In this document: positions 25,155 through 34,152 of the stretch, one piece after another
Position numbering within the stretch: position 1 is the stretch's first letter
Layout of the letters: the number at the start of each line of letters is the position of its first letter
Assembly: GCF_002252755.1 (NCBI RefSeq)
Contig: NZ_NHOY01000105.1
Span: forward strand, 1 to 64,000
Direction: 5' to 3'
From: Halorubrum sp. Hd13
GTDB taxonomy: Archaea; Halobacteriota; Halobacteria; Halobacteriales; Haloferacaceae
Length of the DNA stretch: 64,000 bases
Program-made: the position numbers and the translations under genes
Notes under the pieces: model-generated
Seen by the model: only the letters and a program-made list of their open reading frames with translations
Databases searched by the model: none
Told to the model about the DNA's origin: nothing

Positions 25155-26284
25155 AGCTCCAGCATGCGGTCGAGCGCGGTCGCCGCCGACTCCCGCTCGG
25201 CCGACGCGACCTCGATCACGTTCCGCTCGCGTCCCGCGACGAGCTCTTCGAGGATCCAGAGCAGATAGTTCGGGTCGATCTGGCGCATCGCGTTGCAGTC
25301 CATGCAGGCGTCGCCGCAGAGCGGAACCACTTCGACTTCCGGGTGCCACCGGTCGAGGTGCTTCGCGAGGTGGATTTCCGTCCCGATGGCGACCGTCTCG
25401 CCCGGGTCGGCGGACGCGACGGTCTCTCGGATCGTCGCCGTCGAGCCGACGGTGTCCGCGGCCTCGACGACCTCGTGGCGGCACTCCGGGTGGACGACGA
25501 CCTCGGCGTCGGGGTGCGCCTCGCGGACCTCGTCGACGTGGCGCGGCCGGAAGCGCTCGTGGACCTGGCAGTACCCCTCCCAGAGGATCACGTCGCTGTC
25601 GGCGACGGCGTCGGCGTCCTGTCCCGCCGGGTCCCACGGGTCCCAGACGGTCGTCGAGTCGTCGAGCCCGAGGTCGACGGCGGTGTTGAACCCGAGGTGC
25701 TTGTCCGGGAGGAACAGCACCGCGTCGCCCCGGTCGAGGGCCCACTCGAAGGCGTCCGCGGCGTTCGAAGAGGTGCAAACGAGACCCCCGTGGTCCGCGC
25801 AGAACGCCTTCAGGTCGGCGTACGAGTTCATGTACGTCACGGGGACGACTTCCCTGTCGCCCGCCGCCGCGGTCAGCTCCTTCCACGCGGCGTCGACCTG
25901 TAACGCCTCGGCCATGCCGGCCATCGGGCAGGAGGCCTCCATCGACGGCAGGTGGACCGTCTGATCCTCGTCGGTGACGATATCGGCCGACTCGGCCATG
26001 AACGTCACGCCGCCGAAGACGACGTTACTCGCGTCCGTCTCGGCCGCTCGCGTCGAGAGCTGATACGAGTCGCCGACGAAGTCCGCGTTCTCGACGATTT
26101 CCTCGCGCTGGTAGTTGTGGCCGAGGACGACGACGTCATCGCCGAGCGCGTCGCGCGCGGCGTCGAGCCTGGACGCCCGCTCGTCGGGCCCGAGTTTCCG
26201 GTACTCCGCCGGAAGCGGTTCGAGCCCGTCGTATTTGAAGAGACTCAGCTCCGTATCGATGTCTGTTGATTCGAGTGTTGGCAT
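25151..26284 (-). CDS. nadA: Quinolinate synthase
   Basis: 377 residues from the ATG at 26284 (MPTLESTDIDTELSLFKYD). It condenses iminoaspartate with dihydroxyacetone phosphate using a [4Fe-4S] cluster. Typical segments are VVLGHNYQREEIVENADFVG, MEASCPMAGMAEAL, VCTSSNAADAFEWA, and CGDACMDCNAMRQI, which supply the cluster Cys ligands. It leads the nadA-nadB-nadC operon; its stop overlaps the nadB start (ATGA). Upstream the minus-strand AATTTATACAAA near 26330 is a strong TATA element, 49 nt from the ATG. The 293 nt between this gene and the next amidohydrolase stop hold only that promoter and no gene. Confidence 0.95.
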   Translation of the reverse strand: MPTLESTDIDTELSLFKYDGLEPLPAEYRKLGPDERASRLDAARDALGDDVVVLGHNYQREEIVENADFVGDSYQLSTRAAETDASNVVFGGVTFMAESADIVTDEDQTVHLPSMEASCPMAGMAEALQVDAAWKELTAAAGDREVVPVTYMNSYADLKAFCADHGGLVCTSSNAADAFEWALDRGDAVLFLPDKHLGFNTAVDLGLDDSTTVWDPWDPAGQDADAVADSDVILWEGYCQVHERFRPRHVDEVREAHPDAEVVVHPECRHEVVEAADTVGSTATIRETVASADPGETVAIGTEIHLAKHLDRWHPEVEVVPLCGDACMDCNAMRQIDPNYLLWILEELVAGRERNVIEVASAERESAATALDRMLEL

Positions 26285-26577
26285 TCGATCGTTCTCTCTG
26301 CGAAGTATCAGATTCAATGGCTCGTTTTGTATAAATTTTTTCTTCAAATTGGCCGTCAACGGTTTCGATTCCTTCGTCGTGGGTTTCGTGAGGAACAACC
26401 TTCGAACGAGGGCGTCGCCGCTCGCGGGCGGAGCGGCGTCGCTCACGAACGGGCCGCCGTCCGCGACGACGAGTCCGCCCGTCGCGTCCCGCGCGCTCAG
26501 CAGTCACCGCGGAGCAGAACGAGATCGGACCGGGGACCGCGCCGCGACCGCCGTCTGGCGTCGGGCCGGTCGTCAGT

Positions 26578-28155
26578 TCAGCGCCCGTCGTACACGACCT
26601 CGCCGTCGACGACCGTCATCGCGACGCCGACGTCTCGGATCGCGTCCGACGCCTCCCACGGCGACGCGTCGAGCGCGACGAGGTCGGCGCGCTTGCCGAC
26701 CGCGACCGTGCCGAGCCGGTCCTCGTCGAAGCCAGCGTAGGCCGCGCCGCGGGTGTACGCGCGCAGCGCCTCGGTCACCGTCAGCCGCTGCGCCTCCGCG
26801 GGGGCGTTGACCGCGTGGTGGACGCCGAGGAGGGGGTCCATCGGCATCCCGTCCGAACCGAACGCGAGGGCCACGCCGGCGTCGAGCATGTCGCGGTAGC
26901 GGTTCGTCTCGGCGGTCCGTTCCGGCCCGAGTCGGGTCTCGTAGAGCCCGTCCTCGCCCGCCCACTTGAGGAAGTTCGGCTGGACGCTGGCGACGACACC
27001 CGACGCCGCGAGCCGGTCGATCGCCTCGTCGTCGGCGAGTTCGACGTGCTCGATCCGGTGGCGCGCCTCGCCGGGGTCGGTCTCGGAGGCACCCTCGTAG
27101 GCGTCGAGGACGGCGTCGACCGCCTCGTCGCCGATGGCGTGGGCGGTGAACTGGTAGCCGGCCGCGGTCGCCGCGGCCACCGTCTCGGACAGCTCCGGGG
27201 GGTCGACGACCCACTGCCCGGTCTCGTCCGGGGCGTCCGCGTACGGCTCCGAGAGTCGAGCGGTCCGGCCGCCGAAGCTCCCGTCCGTGTACGACTTGAT
27301 CGCGCCCGCCCGGACCGTGTCGCTCCCGTCGTTCGTTCCGAGGCCGACCTCGCGGAGCGCGTCGAGGTGGTCGCTCCAGTAGTTGATCCGGACGCGCGCG
27401 GTCAGTTCGTCCTCGGCCTCCAGATCGCGGTAGGCCCGCGGCGCGTGGGAGTTCCGCACCATGTCGTGGAAGCCGGTGATCCCCTTCGCGGCGCAGTCGG
27501 CGAGCGCGGCCTCGACGATCTCCCGGGTCTCGGCCGGTCCGGGCTCGATCGCCTCGTAGATCGGGTCGATAGCGCTCTCTAACAGGACGCCGGTCGGCTC
27601 TCCGTCCGCGTCGGTCGGCACCGTCTCGTCGGGGGCCGCGGCGAGCGCGTCGGCGAACCGGTCGAGGGCGACCCCGTTGACCGCGGCGACGTGCATGTCC
27701 TCGCGGAACGCGGCCACGGGTCGCTCCGTCGAGACGCGGTCGAGGTCCGCCCGCGTCAGGTAGCGGTCCTCCGCCCACGTCGACTCGTCGTAGCCGTAGC
27801 CGAGGACGGGGTCGGCGGGGGCGTCGGAGCCGGACTCCGCCTCCACCTCGGCCGCCCGTTCCGCCAGCAGGTCGACCGCCTCGTCCGGGGAGTCGGCGGC
27901 CGAGAGGTCCGCGTGGACGAGGTAGCGCCCGACCGTCGTCAGGTGGGTGTGCGCGTCGACGAAGCCCGGGAGGAGGACGCGCCCGCCGAGGTCGACGACG
28001 TCGGTGTCGACCCCTTCGAGGAACTCGACCTCGCGGGTGCTGCCGAGGCGAACGATCGCCCCGTCGCGGACCGCGACCGCCTCGTGGGTCTCGTCGGGCG
28101 CCGCGAGCGTGTGGACCTCTCCGTTCACGAACAGTCGATCCGCGGCCGCTGTCAT
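26578..28155 (-). CDS. YtcJ-like metal-dependent amidohydrolase
   Basis: 525 residues from the ATG at 28155. The amidohydrolase signature LLPGFVDAHTHLTTVGR carries the HxH metal pair; further residues are in the TIM-barrel segments GFHDMVRNSH, AHAIGDEAVDAVLD and FGSDGMPMDP. The C-terminal strands return to the beta-sandwich (VGKRADLVALDASPWEAS). This subfamily (often annotated YtcJ/exoenzyme regulator) hydrolyses amides of unknown identity. A longer frame upstream starts at 28206 and is inside the divergent UspA promoter region. Confidence 0.87.
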   Translation of the reverse strand: MTAAADRLFVNGEVHTLAAPDETHEAVAVRDGAIVRLGSTREVEFLEGVDTDVVDLGGRVLLPGFVDAHTHLTTVGRYLVHADLSAADSPDEAVDLLAERAAEVEAESGSDAPADPVLGYGYDESTWAEDRYLTRADLDRVSTERPVAAFREDMHVAAVNGVALDRFADALAAAPDETVPTDADGEPTGVLLESAIDPIYEAIEPGPAETREIVEAALADCAAKGITGFHDMVRNSHAPRAYRDLEAEDELTARVRINYWSDHLDALREVGLGTNDGSDTVRAGAIKSYTDGSFGGRTARLSEPYADAPDETGQWVVDPPELSETVAAATAAGYQFTAHAIGDEAVDAVLDAYEGASETDPGEARHRIEHVELADDEAIDRLAASGVVASVQPNFLKWAGEDGLYETRLGPERTAETNRYRDMLDAGVALAFGSDGMPMDPLLGVHHAVNAPAEAQRLTVTEALRAYTRGAAYAGFDEDRLGTVAVGKRADLVALDASPWEASDAIRDVGVAMTVVDGEVVYDGR

Positions 28156-28206
28156 GGAGAGTTCGGCGGGTGGCAGCGTGTTAACCGTTCGGGAAACGGC
28201 GACCAA

Positions 28207-28212
28207 TTTATT
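28207..28212 (+). promoter_or_regulatory. TATA box of the 28237 UspA gene
   Basis: TTTATT in CAATTTATTCG is centred 27 nt ahead of the ATG at 28237, consistent with a leaderless mRNA. Confidence 0.55.
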
Positions 28213-28236
28213 CGATGACGCCGCGAATCGCCGCGT

Positions 28237-28686
28237 ATGTACGACCGCATCCTACTCCCCACGGACGGCAGCGAGGGCGTCGACCGCGCGATCGACCACG
28301 CCGTCGACGCCGCTGACCGATACGACGCGACCTTGCACGTGCTGTACGTCGTCGACAGCGACGTGATCAACGCCTACTCCGGCGACGAGTTCGTCGACGG
28401 CTCGGAAGGCGCCGAGGAGACGCTAGAGGAGCGCGGTCGCCAGGCGCTCGACGAGGTGGCGGCCCACGCCGGCGACGCCGGCGTCGACGTCGTCACCGAC
28501 TTGGTGTACGGCGTCCCCCACGAGGAGATCCTCCGGTACGCCGACAGGGAGGACATCGACCTGACGGTGATGGGCTCGAAGACGCGCTCCGGCGACTACC
28601 GGCGGATGCTCGGCTCCGTCACCGAGCGCGTCTCGCGTCGGTCGACCGCCCCGGTCAGCATCGTGAAGACGACGGTCGAGGAGTGA
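28237..28686 (+). CDS. Universal stress protein (UspA family)
   Basis: 149 residues, a single UspA fold. MYDRILLPTDGSEGVDRAI opens it and VMGSKTRSGDYRRMLGSVTE carries the G-2x-G-9x-G-S/T nucleotide-binding loop, so an ATP-binding member is likely. The gene is monocistronic with a TATA box 27 nt ahead of the ATG. UspA proteins accumulate in stress or stationary phase; partner unknown. It is divergent from the YtcJ-like amidohydrolase, 81 nt apart. Confidence 0.9.
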   Translation: MYDRILLPTDGSEGVDRAIDHAVDAADRYDATLHVLYVVDSDVINAYSGDEFVDGSEGAEETLEERGRQALDEVAAHAGDAGVDVVTDLVYGVPHEEILRYADREDIDLTVMGSKTRSGDYRRMLGSVTERVSRRSTAPVSIVKTTVEE

Positions 28687-28764
28687 GGCGACCCCGACGA
28701 CACCGGCGGAAGGCGACGAGTCTCGAGCCGGCGACGCCGCGGCCCCTCCGACGCGGCCGTCACG

Positions 28765-28995
28765 CTACCCGGTAAGCGGGAGGAGGATCCCGAACACGAA
28801 CGGTGAGAGAAGCGCGACCGCCGTCCCGAGGAACTCCAGATCGAGCAGCAGGGTCTCCTCCCATCCGGGTACCTGCAGCCCGCCCGCGTGGATGATCGCC
28901 TTCCCGACCGCGCCGGTCAGGAACAGACAGACTCCGAGCAGCACACTCCGCTTGGTGGCTTTCGAGTAGTCCAACTCACCGTAGCGTCCCGCCAT
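28765..28995 (-). CDS. Small two-helix membrane protein
   Basis: 76 residues: an N-terminal hydrophilic MAGRYGELDYSKATKRS then two transmembrane helices (VLLGVCLFLTGAVGKAIIHA and FLGTAVALLSPFVFGILLPL). The N-terminal KATKRS-then-helix arrangement resembles a small haloarchaeal family of unknown function. It ends 78 nt after the UspA stop (convergent) and starts 86 nt downstream of the permease stop on the same strand. Confidence 0.65.
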   Translation of the reverse strand: MAGRYGELDYSKATKRSVLLGVCLFLTGAVGKAIIHAGGLQVPGWEETLLLDLEFLGTAVALLSPFVFGILLPLTG

Positions 28996-29081
28996 GTCAC
29001 TCGCTCGGACGGTCTACTAACGATTCCCATTTCGACGGGTTCGGGCCGGGCAACGGCGAGCGCCCCGCTCGTCGCGACCCC

Positions 29082-30479
29082 TCACTCCTCTTCCCGTTTC
29101 GAGACGGCCGCGGCCTCGTCCAACGGTTCCGACGCGTCCGGTTCGCGGTCGAAGTACGTCCCCAGCGCGCCGGTACGGTCGGTTCGCGAGCGTGCGTACG
29201 CGAGATACCAGACGGCACTTCCCGCGCTGATCCCGACGGCGCCGACGACGGAAATCAGCCCCATCTGGGCGATCAACAGAACGCCGCCGATCACGCCGAG
29301 GACCTGTACCACGGGGTAGCCGGGAGAGCGGAACTCCGGGTCGTAGAAATCGCCGCCGACCTCCCGGAAGACGATCACGGAGACGTTCTCCAAGGAGAAC
29401 ACGAGGATGAGAAAGGCGCTAGCCAGCTTCGCGAGGTCCACGACCGGGACGAAGGCGATGAGCGTGAGCAACACCCCACCGGTCACGAGCACGGCGTTCA
29501 CCGGCGTCAGAAACCGTGGACTGATCCGCCCGATCCGCTCGGGCAGTAGCGAATCACGGCTCATCGCGAGGAGGAACCGCGACGTCCCCAAGACGCCCGC
29601 GTTCGCCATGCTGGTGAGTGCAAGCACGGCGGTGACGGCGACGACCGTCACGCCCGCACCTCCGAACACTCGCTCGGCGCCGTCGGCCATCGGGGTCAGG
29701 GAGGTGCCGCCGGTCGGACCACCGTGAACGAGGGTATCTGCCGGGACGACGCCGACGATTACGCCCACGACGGCGGTGTAAACGGCCAACATCACCCCGA
29801 TAGAGATGAGCATCGCGCGCGGGATGTTCCGTCCGGGGTCGCTGATCTCCTCCGCGACGGAGGCGACTTCCCCGATCCCGGCGTACGAGACGAAGACGAA
29901 GGCGGTGGCAGTGGCGATCCCACCGAGTCCGTGGCTGACGAACGGCGAATACTGAACCGGGTTCGAGAGCCCGACTCCGCCGACGACGTATGCGCCGAGC
30001 ACGAGGACGACGAGGCTCACGAGGACGCCCTGCACCTGACCGCTCTTTTCTGTCCCGAACATGTTGAGTAGAATAACGACTCCACCGAGGCCGAGCGCGA
30101 CCGCCTTCACGAGGGTCGCCGGGACGTTCACGAGTAGCAGCAGGTACGCACCGAGGCCGACAAGCGCGAACGCGCTCTTGAACACGAGCGAAAACCAGAC
30201 ACCGATACCCGCGACCGTGCCGAACAGCGGGCCCATGGCGCGATCGATGTAGAGATACGTACCGCCGTCTTCCGGCATCGCCGTCGCCATCTCCGCCTTC
30301 GAGAGTGCGTTCGGAAGGACGATCAGCCCGGCCAACAGGTAGGCGACGATGACCGCCGGCCCCGCCTTCTTAAATCCGACCGCGGGGAGCACGAAGATCC
30401 CGCCACCGATCATCGCGCCCATGCTCAGCGTCACCGCCGAGTACAGGCCGAGGTCCCGTTTCAGGTCTCCTTCGCTCAT
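29082..30479 (-). CDS. APC-family amino acid permease
   Basis: 465 residues with about 12 transmembrane helices. The consensus first helix of the amino acid/polyamine/organocation family is clear: LGLYSAVTLSMGAMIGGGIF, followed by PAVIVAYLLAGLIVLPNALS and SYAGIGEVASVAEEISDPGRN. The C-terminus is short and acidic; unlike many haloarchaeal members there is no fused UspA tail. Substrate unknown. Upstream sequence is very AT-rich (TTTTTTCGGTAAAAAGCAAT near 30537), probably the promoter. Confidence 0.88.
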   Translation of the reverse strand: MSEGDLKRDLGLYSAVTLSMGAMIGGGIFVLPAVGFKKAGPAVIVAYLLAGLIVLPNALSKAEMATAMPEDGGTYLYIDRAMGPLFGTVAGIGVWFSLVFKSAFALVGLGAYLLLLVNVPATLVKAVALGLGGVVILLNMFGTEKSGQVQGVLVSLVVLVLGAYVVGGVGLSNPVQYSPFVSHGLGGIATATAFVFVSYAGIGEVASVAEEISDPGRNIPRAMLISIGVMLAVYTAVVGVIVGVVPADTLVHGGPTGGTSLTPMADGAERVFGGAGVTVVAVTAVLALTSMANAGVLGTSRFLLAMSRDSLLPERIGRISPRFLTPVNAVLVTGGVLLTLIAFVPVVDLAKLASAFLILVFSLENVSVIVFREVGGDFYDPEFRSPGYPVVQVLGVIGGVLLIAQMGLISVVGAVGISAGSAVWYLAYARSRTDRTGALGTYFDREPDASEPLDEAAAVSKREEE

Positions 30480-30687
30480 TACGCCATCTCCATTTTGCAA
30501 AGGGTTATTTCTTCGGTATCCTCAACAGAGAGACGGTTTTTTCGGTAAAAAGCAATACAGTAATATTTTTGTGGTTTCGGCGACGATTCGACACCTGTGG
30601 ATCGTTTCGCTCGCTCCCCGGACGCCGCGCCCGCGCCCCGAGCGAGACGAGACGCTACGGGCCTCGCGGTCGGACGGCGGTGTTCAC

Positions 30688-31086
30688 ATGTTCATCAATC
30701 ATCTGAGAGCGGACGAACGGACGACGCTCGTGGAAGAGGCACTCCGGCTGTCCGTGGAGGTCGGCGTCGAAGGGGCCGCGGTGTTCGGCGGCGGTCTCCT
30801 GCTGTACTTCGTCGTCGGGGGACTCCTAACGAACGCGATACGACCGAGGACACCGTACCCCCTGTTCTCGATCCAGTCCGACCCGGTGCTCCTCTCTCTC
30901 GGGGCGTTGGTCGGCGCTTTCACCGTGCAAGCCGCCGGCTCGCTGCTCTTGTATCGGTTCTACGTCGGGGACGAAGACGGGTCGGCCGCGTCGATCGCAT
31001 TGGGTCTCGTCGCGTTGGGGGCCGGCGGTGGACTCCTCCAGATGACACTGCCGGCGGCTTGGGAACTGCTGATCCCCCTCGTCTGA
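30688..31086 (+). CDS. Unknown membrane protein, three helices
   Basis: 132 residues, start chosen at the ATG at 30688 (MFINHLRADERTTLVEEALR) which follows the AT-rich region shared with the divergent permease. Three hydrophobic helices are seen (GAAVFGGGLLLYFVVGGLL, LLSLGALVGAFTVQAAGSLL and IALGLVALGAGGGLLQMTL). No family recognised; the short basic loop between helix 1 and 2 has RPRTPYP. The longer open frame upstream would have to cross the permease promoter. Confidence 0.55.
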   Translation: MFINHLRADERTTLVEEALRLSVEVGVEGAAVFGGGLLLYFVVGGLLTNAIRPRTPYPLFSIQSDPVLLSLGALVGAFTVQAAGSLLLYRFYVGDEDGSAASIALGLVALGAGGGLLQMTLPAAWELLIPLV

Positions 31087-31162
31087 CCCCGGCGGCCACC
31101 GACCGGCCGACGGCCTCTCCCGGGGTCCCCGGGCGTCCTCGGTCTCCCAGCGACCGCGTACG

Positions 31163-32116
31163 TCACAGTCTCGCTTCGACGTCGCCGGCGACGGCCGACA
31201 GCGCTTCCTCCGCGACGGCGACGCGGTCCGAGAGACTGCAGAACCCGTGGGCCATCGCCGGGTAGTGGCGGTGCTCGACCGGCGTCCCCTCACCGTCGAA
31301 CCGCTCCGCGAGCGCCGCCCCGTCGTCCCGGAGGGGATCGAACCCGGCGGTGACGACGGTCGCGGGCGGAAGCCCGCCGAGGTCGCCCGCGCGGAGGGGC
31401 ACCGCGAACGGGTTGTGCGCGTCCACGGGGCTCCGGAGGTACCGGTCGTAGAACCACCGCATGTCCGCGCGGGTGAGCAAGGGGCCGTCGGCGTTCTCGC
31501 GGTACGAGTCGGTCTCGAAGTCGTCGCCCGCGATCGGGTAGAGGAGGAACTGGCCGGCGACGTCGACGGCGCTGTCGCCCAGTTCCCGACGGTGCAGACA
31601 GGCCGCGAGCGCGAGCGTCGCCCCGGCGCTGGTGCCGGAGACGCCGAGCCGGTCGGGGTCGCCGCCGACCGCCGCCGCGTTGTCCGCGACCCACTCCACG
31701 GCCGCGGCCGCCTCGTCGACGGCGACGGGGAAGGGGTGTTCGGGCGCGAGCCGGTAGTCGACGGAGACGACGACCGCCCCCGTGCGAGTCGCCAGCTCGC
31801 GACACGGACCGTCGATGGAGTCGAGGGTGCCGAGCGTCCAGCCCCCGCCGTGGAAGTGGACGAGGGTGCGGGCGGGCGGCGTCGATCCGTCGAGGGCCGC
31901 CTCGGGTCGGTACACCCGCACCGGCAGTTCGCCGTGGGGACCGTCGAACGCGAGGTCCCTGACGTCGGCGACGGCGGGCTCCGGGTCGCCGGAGAACACC
32001 TCGTCCTCGACGCGCCTCGCGGCGCCGACGGAGAGGGCGTGCCACTCGGGGAGCCCGAGCGCCTCGATCTCGTCGACGACGGCCGCCAGTTCGGGGTCGA
32101 GTTCGTCCGCGCGCAT
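31163..32116 (-). CDS. Alpha/beta hydrolase of the hormone-sensitive lipase (HSL) type
   Basis: 317 residues. The oxyanion motif HFHGGGWTLG and nucleophile elbow VSGTSAGATLALAA (GxSxG with Ser) identify the HSL/esterase family; the acid is in FDPLRDD and the His in MAHGF near the C-terminus. These enzymes cleave esters of short to medium acids and related amides. The start MRADELDPELAAVVDEIEAL is the family's helix. The region 31087-31162 before its end holds no gene. It is divergent from the XPB helicase, 49 nt apart. Confidence 0.85.
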   Translation of the reverse strand: MRADELDPELAAVVDEIEALGLPEWHALSVGAARRVEDEVFSGDPEPAVADVRDLAFDGPHGELPVRVYRPEAALDGSTPPARTLVHFHGGGWTLGTLDSIDGPCRELATRTGAVVVSVDYRLAPEHPFPVAVDEAAAAVEWVADNAAAVGGDPDRLGVSGTSAGATLALAACLHRRELGDSAVDVAGQFLLYPIAGDDFETDSYRENADGPLLTRADMRWFYDRYLRSPVDAHNPFAVPLRAGDLGGLPPATVVTAGFDPLRDDGAALAERFDGEGTPVEHRHYPAMAHGFCSLSDRVAVAEEALSAVAGDVEARL

Positions 32117-32165
32117 GGCGGACGGAGGCGGTGCCCCTTTGTAAGTCGGTCGGCAACGTCAGGCG

Positions 32166-33602
32166 ATGAACGTCCGGCTGACCTACGAGGACGGGACGAT
32201 TCGGGTCGACGCCGGAGACTCGGCCGGGGGCGCCTCGGAGGAGTCGACGGACGACGAAGCCGGATCGACCGACTGCGAGCCCCTCGCGTCGCTCCCGCCG
32301 CTCCCGGGCGTCGAGGCCGACCCGCGCTCGGGGACCGGCCGCGCACCGGCCTACCGCTACGCCGCGATCCGCCGCGCGCTGGAGGTCGCCGGCGCGAGCG
32401 TCGAGGACCACGTGCTGGACGCGAGCGACCGGGCCGCGCGGGAGGCGGGGCTCCCGGACGCGCTCGCGACCGACTACGACCTGCGGGAGTACCAGCGCGA
32501 GGCGCTCGACGCGTGGCGCGACGCGGGCGACCGCGGCGTGCTCGAGCTCCCGACCGGGGCGGGAAAAACCGTGATCGCGATCCGCGCGACGGTCGAACTC
32601 GGCGTCCCGACGCTCGTCGTCGTTCCCACGGTCGACCTCCTCGACCAGTGGCAGCGCGAGCTCGAGCGCGAGTTCGACGTGCCGATCGGGCGGTTCGGCG
32701 GCGGCGAGCAGCGTCGGGAGGCGATCACGGTGTCGACGTACGACTCGGCGTACCTGAAGGCCGGCGGCGTCGGCGACGCCTTCGAGCTGGTCGTCTTCGA
32801 CGAGGTCCACCACCTCGGCGGCGAGGGGTACCGCGACGTCGCCCGGCTGCTCGCGGCGCCCGCGCGCCTCGGGTTGACGGCGACCTTCGAGCGCCCGGAC
32901 GGCGCCCACGAGACGGTCGCGGAGCTGATCGGTGACCGCGTCTACGCGCTCGACGTCGACGACCTCGCTGGCGACCACCTCGCGCCGTACGACATCCGCC
33001 GGATCGAGGTGGAGCTGACGCCCGAGGAGCGCGAGCGCTACGACGAGAAGCAGGGCGCGTTCGTCGAGTACGTCCGCGAGGCGGGGATCACCTTCTCCAG
33101 CGGGAGCGACTACCGGGAACTGGTCAAGCGTTCCGGCAACGACCCCGCGGCCCGCGAGGCCCTCCTCGCGAAACAGGACGCCCGCGAGATCATGATGAAC
33201 GCCGACCGGAAGGTCGACCGGTTGGAGTCGATCCTCGACCGGCACCGCGACGACCGCGTGATCGTCTTCACCGCCCACACCGACCTCGTCTACCGGCTCT
33301 CGGAGCGGTTCCTACTTCCGGCGATCACCGCGGAGACGGGGGCGAAGGAGCGACGGGAGATCTTGGAGCGCTTCCGCGAGGGGACCTACGGCCGCGTCGT
33401 CGCCGCGAACGTGCTCGACGAGGGGGTCGACGTGCCGGACGCGAACGTCGCGGTCGTCCTCTCCGGGTCGGGCAGCGAACGGGAGTTCACCCAGCGGCTC
33501 GGGCGGGTGTTGCGGCCCAAAGAGGACGGCGGGCGGGCGATACTCTACGAGGTCGTCAGCGCGGAGACCGCGGAGGAACGGGTGGCGAGCCGGCGGCGCT
33601 GA
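32166..33602 (+). CDS. XPB/Rad25-like DNA helicase
   Basis: 478 residues, a superfamily 2 helicase of archaeal XPB type. Motifs in order: LREYQREALDAWRD (Q-like), LPTGAGKTVIAIRA (Walker A), VFDEVHHLGG (DEVH box), RLGLTATFER (motif III), VIVFTAHTDLVYRLS, and QRLGRVLRPKEDGG (motif VI). The N-terminal 95 residues are the damage-recognition-type segment. XPB unwinds DNA in repair and transcription and normally works with nuclease Bax1; no Bax1 (DUF790) gene follows here, the next 281 nt being non-coding. Confidence 0.9.
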   Translation: MNVRLTYEDGTIRVDAGDSAGGASEESTDDEAGSTDCEPLASLPPLPGVEADPRSGTGRAPAYRYAAIRRALEVAGASVEDHVLDASDRAAREAGLPDALATDYDLREYQREALDAWRDAGDRGVLELPTGAGKTVIAIRATVELGVPTLVVVPTVDLLDQWQRELEREFDVPIGRFGGGEQRREAITVSTYDSAYLKAGGVGDAFELVVFDEVHHLGGEGYRDVARLLAAPARLGLTATFERPDGAHETVAELIGDRVYALDVDDLAGDHLAPYDIRRIEVELTPEERERYDEKQGAFVEYVREAGITFSSGSDYRELVKRSGNDPAAREALLAKQDAREIMMNADRKVDRLESILDRHRDDRVIVFTAHTDLVYRLSERFLLPAITAETGAKERREILERFREGTYGRVVAANVLDEGVDVPDANVAVVLSGSGSEREFTQRLGRVLRPKEDGGRAILYEVVSAETAEERVASRRR

Positions 33603-33658
33603 ACGGCGAACGTCCGAGAGATCATATTTGCATCGACCCGAGCGACCGCGGCGGTTGC

Positions 33659-33716
33659 TTATAAACGGTCGGTGGCGCGTGCCTGCGAGGCCGCCTCGCG
33701 GCCGAGTGGCACGCGC
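33659..33716. repeat. Solo terminal stem-loop of the structured intergenic repeat
   Basis: TTATAAACGG followed by GCGCGTGCC, a GC-rich loop with GGCCGC/GCGGCC, then GGCACGCGC: a perfect 9-bp stem with a nested hairpin. In reverse orientation it matches the 3' end of the elements at 3781 and 60334 (TTATAA next to GCGCGTGCC/GGCACGCGC). The 281 nt between the helicase and the next small ORF otherwise show nothing but weak hairpins. Confidence 0.6.
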
Positions 33717-33883
33717 GAGGTCGCCCCCGCGAGCCACGACGCGTGTCCCTTTCACGAGCCATTCTTCGGCTTTCGTAGGCGGCTCACTCATCGAAGCCCG
33801 TCCACTATCGTGATTGCGAGTCGCTCGGCGCTACCGCCCCGTCGACCCTGTCGTTTGTCACTGTCGAGAAAAAAACGGCACGC

Positions 33884-34087
33884 ATGGGCAGCGACGGTCT
33901 CATCGAGCTCGATCAGGAGTGTTGGATTGCGTTCGCGAAGTACAATCTGTTGCTGGCAACGGCGTTCGGTATTCTCGCCGTGGGCGCCCGGACAATACTG
34001 GCGGACAACGTCTTGCTGATCGTCGAAAACGGAGCGCTCGCGCTGTTGTTCGGCGCCATCCAGACGTACGCCTGGCTCTCGTCCTGA
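33884..34087 (+). CDS. Possible 67-residue membrane protein
   Basis: MGSDGLIELDQECWIAFAKY followed by two hydrophobic helices (NLLLATAFGILAVGA and NVLLIVENGALALLFGAIQT). The base composition is less GC-rich than neighbours. No TATA box is obvious at the right spacing; AAAAAAAC lies 7 nt before the ATG. No family recognised. The two-helix pattern favours a real small membrane protein, but translation is not established. Confidence 0.4.
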   Translation: MGSDGLIELDQECWIAFAKYNLLLATAFGILAVGARTILADNVLLIVENGALALLFGAIQTYAWLSS

Positions 34088-34152
34088 CGCGTTTCGGCTC
34101 CGGCGACCACTCAAAAATGACGAGCTACCGGGATCCGACGGCTCCCGTCGAT

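Noticed and set aside
23487-25886. Extended nadB frame reaching far upstream into nadA
   Set aside because: The extension is a shifted frame of nadA; nadB start is fixed by the ATGA overlap at 25154.
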